Assembly (NCBI RefSeq): GCF_004345365.1
Contig: NZ_SLVF01000014.1
Location: 1 to 64,000 of the forward strand
Source: Kribbella sp. VKM Ac-2568
GTDB lineage: Bacteria; Actinomycetota; Actinomycetes; Propionibacteriales; Kribbellaceae
DNA length: 64,000 bases
Reading direction: 5' to 3'
Positions 60,344 through 64,000 of this stretch are shown one piece after another (within the stretch, counting starts at the first letter, position 1; every line of letters begins with the position of its first letter). The translations under genes were made by a program, and so were the position numbers. The notes under the pieces are model-generated. The model searched no databases and was not told the origin of the DNA. It saw nothing but the letters and a program-made list of their open reading frames with translations.

Positions 60344-61531
60344 CTACACGACACCAGCTTCACGCAGCGCGGCCAGTTGCTCGGCGGTGACACCGATCTC
60401 GGCCAGTACGGCGTCCGTGTCCGCGCCGTGCGGGCGACCCGCCCAGCGGATCGACCCGGGCGACTCCGACAACCGGAACAACACGTTCTGCATCTGCACC
60501 GGACCGCCGAGCTCGTCGTCCTCGACGGACACGATCGTGTTCAGCGCGGCGTACTGCGGGTCCGTCATGATGCCGCGGATGTCGTGCACCGGGCCGACCG
60601 CCGCCTCGGCCTTCTCGAAGGCGAGCATGACCTCGTCCAGAGAGCGCTCCCTGATCCAGGAACCGACGGCCTCGTCCAGTTCGTCCGCATGCTCGGCCCG
60701 CTGCCGACCGGTCCCGAACCACGGCTGCGCGACCAGATCCGGACGCCCGACCAGGGTGACGACGCGCTCGGCGATGCTCTGCGAGCTCGTCGACACCGCG
60801 ACCCATCGGCCGTCGACGGTCTGGTAGACGTTGCGCGGCGCGTTGTTCGACGAGCGGTTGCCCAGCCGGGGCTGGACGTAGCCGGTCTGCTGGTACGCCG
60901 TGATCTGGCCGCCGAGCATCATCAGGATCGGCTCGATGATGGCCATGTCGATCACCTGGCCGGCCCCGGACCGATCCCGCTCGCGCAGGGCCACCAGTAC
61001 GGCGTACGCAGTGGCCAGGGCGGTGATGCCGTCGGCGAGGCCGAACGGCGGCAGGGTCGGCGGGCCGTCGGGTTCACCCGTGACGGCCGCGAACCCGCTC
61101 ATCGCCTCGGCGAGCGACCCGAAGCCGGGGCGGCTCGACCACGGCCCGACCTGGCCGAAGGCGGTCACCCGGGCGATCACCAGGCGCGGGTTGGCCTCGA
61201 GCAGTACGTCGGGTCCGAGTCCCCAGCGTTCCAACGTGCCGGGCCGGAAGTTCTCGACCAGGACGTCGTTAGCCCGGACCAGGTCGAGGAACACGTCGCG
61301 GCCCTGGGACAGATCGAGCGTCGCGAGCCGCTTGTTCCGGCCGAGCGTCTTGAACCACAGCCCGACGCCGTCCTTGCTGGTCCCGTGACCGCGCGCCGCG
61401 TCCGGCCTGGACGGGTGCTCGATCTTCGTCACGTCCGCGCCGAAGTCCCCCAGGAACGTCGCCGCCAGCGGTCCCGCGAACAGCGTCGCCGCCTCCAGCA
61501 CCTTCACTCCTTCGAGTGGCGCCGCCCTCAT
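60344..61531 (-). CDS. type III (CaiB/BaiF) CoA-transferase
   Basis: A 395-residue family III CoA-transferase. The N-terminus is VKVLEAATLFAGPLAATFLG followed by DFGADVTKIEHPSRPDAARG, the family start. The catalytic Asp is in PPFGLADGITALATAYAV, as expected after the small-domain loop. RLATLDLSQGRDVFLDLV matches the N.KS..LDL..... segment. It moves CoA between an acyl-CoA donor and an acid. It lies between the CitE-like lyase and the hydrolase-FGE fusion gene, all on the minus strand. Confidence 0.9.
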   Translation of the reverse strand: MRAAPLEGVKVLEAATLFAGPLAATFLGDFGADVTKIEHPSRPDAARGHGTSKDGVGLWFKTLGRNKRLATLDLSQGRDVFLDLVRANDVLVENFRPGTLERWGLGPDVLLEANPRLVIARVTAFGQVGPWSSRPGFGSLAEAMSGFAAVTGEPDGPPTLPPFGLADGITALATAYAVLVALRERDRSGAGQVIDMAIIEPILMMLGGQITAYQQTGYVQPRLGNRSSNNAPRNVYQTVDGRWVAVSTSSQSIAERVVTLVGRPDLVAQPWFGTGRQRAEHADELDEAVGSWIRERSLDEVMLAFEKAEAAVGPVHDIRGIMTDPQYAALNTIVSVEDDELGGPVQMQNVLFRLSESPGSIRWAGRPHGADTDAVLAEIGVTAEQLAALREAGVV

Positions 61532-61594
61532 CCCGCCCCGCCTCTCACAACTCCACGAACAGCGATCATGCCGAGCACCGGAAGACTCCAGGTG

Positions 61595-63586
61595 TCATCC
61601 CGCGCACCGGAACCCGATGGTCTCCGAGCGGTCCAGGCCGCCGCCGGTGAGGACCAGCTTGAAGCTGACCTCCGGCTCCCGCGGCCCACCGTCGGAGTAC
61701 CAGTCGGAGCCCTCGGCGACGTAGTGCGAGCCGCCCTTGAGGATGCAGAACCGGCTGCGTCCGTCGCGGTGCTCGCTCTCGGTCAGGTTCCACACCAGCG
61801 GTTCGGCGCGGGTGAACCCGTCCAGCCCGGCGGCAACCTGCCACTCGTCCTCGGTGGGCAGCCGCCCGCCACGCCAGGCCGCGTAGGAGCGGGCGTCCGG
61901 CAGGTCGACGTATGTCACCGGCTGATCCTCGGTGCCGGCCACGGGCGCGCCGTCCACCCAGTGCGCCAGGAACCGGTTCGCAACCTTCGGCCGGTACCCC
62001 GTCGCCGCCAGGAACTCGGCGTACTCGGCGTTGGTCACCTCGCGGATCGCCACTGGGATCTCGGAGAGCGTGACCTCGCGCAGAACCGTCTGGATGTCGT
62101 GCAGACGAGGAGGCAACGGCTTCCACTCCTCGACGTACGGCGCCTGGTCGTACAGCCCGGTCTCGCGCCGCCGGTGCCGAACGGTCAGAGAGCGCTCCCC
62201 GGCCGGTACGACGACCGTCGGGCCGAGTGTGGCTCCACCGGTCACCTCCGGTACGGCGACACGCTCCGTCCGAGCGACCGGGAACGCCGAGTCCTTGACA
62301 TGCGGCCGGGAGAACGTACCGAGCCGGCGAGCGGTCGCCCGGCAGGTCTGGCCCGCCGTCGCCCCGATCCGGACGATCCCGGCGACCCCACGCCCCGGCA
62401 CGACCAGGTGCACCCCGTCGTCGTCCGCGGTGATCGGCACGCCCGAGGTCACGTCGTACCAGTCGCCGACCTGGTCCTCGGAGTGCAGCACGACGCCTTC
62501 GAAGTCCTCGTCGTGGCGGTTGATCAGGGTCCAGAAGGTGACGTCGGCCAGCTCGAAGCGCGAGGCGAAGACGCCGTGCGCCCGGGCCTTGTCCGGGATC
62601 TCCGGGGTCAGCGGGATCCAGTCGCCGTTGATCAGAACGGGAGAGAACGCTCTCTGCGCCGCCACCATCCGGCGCAGCGTGGCCCGGTCCCTCGCGTTCC
62701 AGCCGACCCAGGCGGAGAACACGGACTCCCAGACCAGGATGCCGACGCCGTTCACCCAGGCGGACTGCAGTTCGTCGCTGTGGTCGCGGTTCCAGCGGCG
62801 GGTGTGGTGCATCATGTGCCGGCGCTCGAACAGGTGCGCCCGCAGGACGCCGGGCGCCCGGGTGTCGGCGAACCACTGCGCCCAGGACAGCGCGTGGTCC
62901 GCGATCCTTGCCAACGGCAACCTCGACTCGCCCTCGAAGGCGATCGCCGGATTCACCTTGCGCAGCGCCCGGGTGAAGGCCGGGTCGCCCTCCTTCAACG
63001 TGTCGAGAAAGGCGCCGTCGGCACCGAAGTCGGCGACCAGCGCGGCGAACTCCTCGGCGTCGGACCGGGCGGCCCGGCGGGTGCCGACGTCCCACGGGTT
63101 GTAGTCGAAGAAGACCTTCAGCCCGAGGTCGTGCAATGCGTCGATCAGTTCCTTCAGCCCCGGCACCTCACGGTAGAAGTCGAACTGGTTGCGCGAGTCG
63201 ATCCCGATCACCGGGTACGCGTGCCACAGCACCACCGCGTCGTACCCGCCGAAGTCCTCGATCCCTTGCCGGACGAACTTCTCCGGCGTGAACCGGCCCG
63301 CGTCCACGTCGTACAGCTGGTCGTCCCACAGCCAGACCAGCGCCACCGAGTACGCCGTCTGGGTCCACTCGCGGCCAGGCACCTCATAGTGCGTGCCGCC
63401 GTCGTACCGGGTCCGGTCGTAGGCGCCCATCAACCACTCGGCGAGCTTGCCGCGCCAGCGGGGCAGGTCGGCCGGGTCGTCGGGGGCGCCGAGGATCTTG
63501 GCGTCGTCGAGGAAGGCCGGGTCGGCTCGCAGACCGAGGTCGACCTTGGCGGGCTGGTCGATCGGCCTGGGCTCGAGGGGGTTCAC
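61595..63586 (-). CDS. glycoside-hydrolase-like barrel fused to a formylglycine-generating-enzyme domain
   Basis: A 663-residue protein in two parts. The N-terminal part (about 55-340) is a TIM-barrel hydrolase-like domain, with DAVVLWHAYPVIGIDSRNQF, LGLKVFFDYNPWDVGTRR and DGAFLDTLKEGDPAFTRALR, and a beta-sandwich stretch after it. The C-terminal part (about 500-663) is an SUMF1/FGE-sulfatase domain: IREVTNAEYAEFLAATGYRP, WVDGAPVAGTEDQPVTYVDL, DARSYAAWRGGRLPTEDEW and CILKGGSHYVAEGSD. The fusion is uncommon. No sulfatase gene is near, so the FGE-like part may bind sugar or another ligand. The GTG start overlaps the upstream sugar-kinase stop by 4 bp. Confidence 0.8.
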   Translation of the reverse strand: MNPLEPRPIDQPAKVDLGLRADPAFLDDAKILGAPDDPADLPRWRGKLAEWLMGAYDRTRYDGGTHYEVPGREWTQTAYSVALVWLWDDQLYDVDAGRFTPEKFVRQGIEDFGGYDAVVLWHAYPVIGIDSRNQFDFYREVPGLKELIDALHDLGLKVFFDYNPWDVGTRRAARSDAEEFAALVADFGADGAFLDTLKEGDPAFTRALRKVNPAIAFEGESRLPLARIADHALSWAQWFADTRAPGVLRAHLFERRHMMHHTRRWNRDHSDELQSAWVNGVGILVWESVFSAWVGWNARDRATLRRMVAAQRAFSPVLINGDWIPLTPEIPDKARAHGVFASRFELADVTFWTLINRHDEDFEGVVLHSEDQVGDWYDVTSGVPITADDDGVHLVVPGRGVAGIVRIGATAGQTCRATARRLGTFSRPHVKDSAFPVARTERVAVPEVTGGATLGPTVVVPAGERSLTVRHRRRETGLYDQAPYVEEWKPLPPRLHDIQTVLREVTLSEIPVAIREVTNAEYAEFLAATGYRPKVANRFLAHWVDGAPVAGTEDQPVTYVDLPDARSYAAWRGGRLPTEDEWQVAAGLDGFTRAEPLVWNLTESEHRDGRSRFCILKGGSHYVAEGSDWYSDGGPREPEVSFKLVLTGGGLDRSETIGFRCAG

Positions 63587-64000
63587 AGGTATACCTCCGC
63601 ATAACGCGCGTCGATGACTTCCCCGTGAGGCACCGATGGGATCGCTCCCCCGGTTTGAACGCTCAATGAAGCAGCAACGTTAGCGCGTCGGACCGCATTC
63701 GTCAGGTCGCGCCCAGTGGTTGGCGCGGTAGTCGAGACGGTAGTTGATGCGGCAGCCAATGTCGCGGCCAGTACTCCGCAGAAGGTGTCGCCGGCCGCGG
63801 TGGTGTCGACCACCTCGACCGGCACGCCCGGGACCCGGATTTCCGCGGCGTCCCGGGTCAGGATCACCGCTCCCTCGGCGCCCAACGTGACCACCGCGGC
63901 GGGCACCCGTTCCAGCAGCGCCGACAGTTTCGGACCCCCCACAGCCTCGGCCTCCGTCTCGTTCACCACCAGCAGGTCGACGTGCGCGAGCAACTCGTCC
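63583..64000 (-). CDS. PfkB/ribokinase-family sugar kinase, C-terminal part (runs off right edge)
   Basis: The final about 139 residues of a PfkB-family kinase. It holds LLVVNETEAEAVGG, VVTLGAEGAVILT and the catalytic base motif VDTTAAGDTFCGVLAATL (the G-D of ribokinases, with AAGD). The frame is open at the window edge, where DELLAHVD precedes. It overlaps the fusion gene by 4 bp and is probably in the same operon, with a role in phosphorylating the sugar released by the hydrolase. Confidence 0.88.
   Translation of the reverse strand, partial: DELLAHVDLLVVNETEAEAVGGPKLSALLERVPAAVVTLGAEGAVILTRDAAEIRVPGVPVEVVDTTAAGDTFCGVLAATLAAASTTVSTTAPTTGRDLTNAVRRANVAASLSVQTGGAIPSVPHGEVIDARYAEVYL

Noticed and set aside
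60038..63604. A very long plus-strand open frame over the minus-strand lyase, transferase and fusion genes
   Set aside because: High-GC coding DNA often leaves the opposite strand open. Here the minus-strand frames carry clear family motifs, and the plus-strand text is Arg/Gly/Pro-rich without any.
1..64000. CRISPR array, tRNA, rRNA, prophage or defence-system genes
   Set aside because: No regularly spaced repeats, cloverleaf-like or rRNA-like sequences, phage structural genes or defence motifs were recognised; a tRNA scan would be needed to rule out tRNA genes fully.

Overview
The window is high-GC DNA with GTG/TTG starts, 4-bp ATGA/GTGA gene overlaps, a PucR-type regulator, an ECF sigma factor with a long C-terminal domain and a homodimeric pyruvate dehydrogenase E1. 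This fits an actinobacterium. The many oxidoreductases and sugar or acyl-CoA genes would suit a Propionibacteriales-like soil organism such as Kribbella or Nocardioides, but this is an inference. No rRNA, tRNA, CRISPR array or phage genes were seen.

Layout. 1-6.0 kb: a secreted-protein start, a DUF1684 protein, a secreted hydrolase, and a two-component system divergent from an ABC exporter. 6.0-8.2 kb: a pseudogene cluster (HTH regulator, CPBP protease, zwf, ctaD tail), several members with internal deletions. 8.2-10.5 kb: a TetR/GMC oxidoreductase pair. 10.8-38.3 kb: a large energy and stress island. It holds two DksA/TraR-like proteins, an MreB-like ATPase, a second two-component system, an orphan ctaD, transaldolase, a PucR regulator, a universal stress protein overlapping aceE, an epimerase, a DoxX-like protein, a GH15 enzyme, a nine-gene V/A-type ATPase operon and a TerC protein. 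38.4-43.8 kb: an aconitase-family hydro-lyase, slipin, MarR-DUF488, a decayed LuxR gene and a GreA-like protein. 43.9-55.6 kb: an IS3-family remnant, then a copper island (CsoR, MFS, CopB-type ATPase, frameshifted CopZ, FAD monooxygenase, multicopper oxidase with three metal-binding inserts). 55.7-64 kb: ECF sigma factor, SDR, FAD oxidoreductase, CitE-like lyase, type III CoA-transferase, a hydrolase-FGE fusion and a ribokinase end.

How the parts may work together. The main new observation is a 19-bp palindrome, RTTGCCGR-N3-YCGGCAAY. It occurs perfectly at 14259, 25202 and 28797, with degenerate copies at 20069 and 18714. Three of the copies are centred 103-112 bp before the start codons of the DoxX gene, the V-ATPase operon and the USP-aceE operon. 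This suggests a local regulon joining an auxiliary ion-pumping ATPase, pyruvate oxidation, carbon reserve use and stress proteins, possibly run by the two-component system at 12524-14142. Fragments of zwf, gap and ctaD lie in and next to the island, so it may once have carried a larger set of duplicate central-metabolism genes. In the copper island, three CsoR-like boxes lie before csoR, the MFS gene and the P-type ATPase gene, which supports one copper-responsive regulon.
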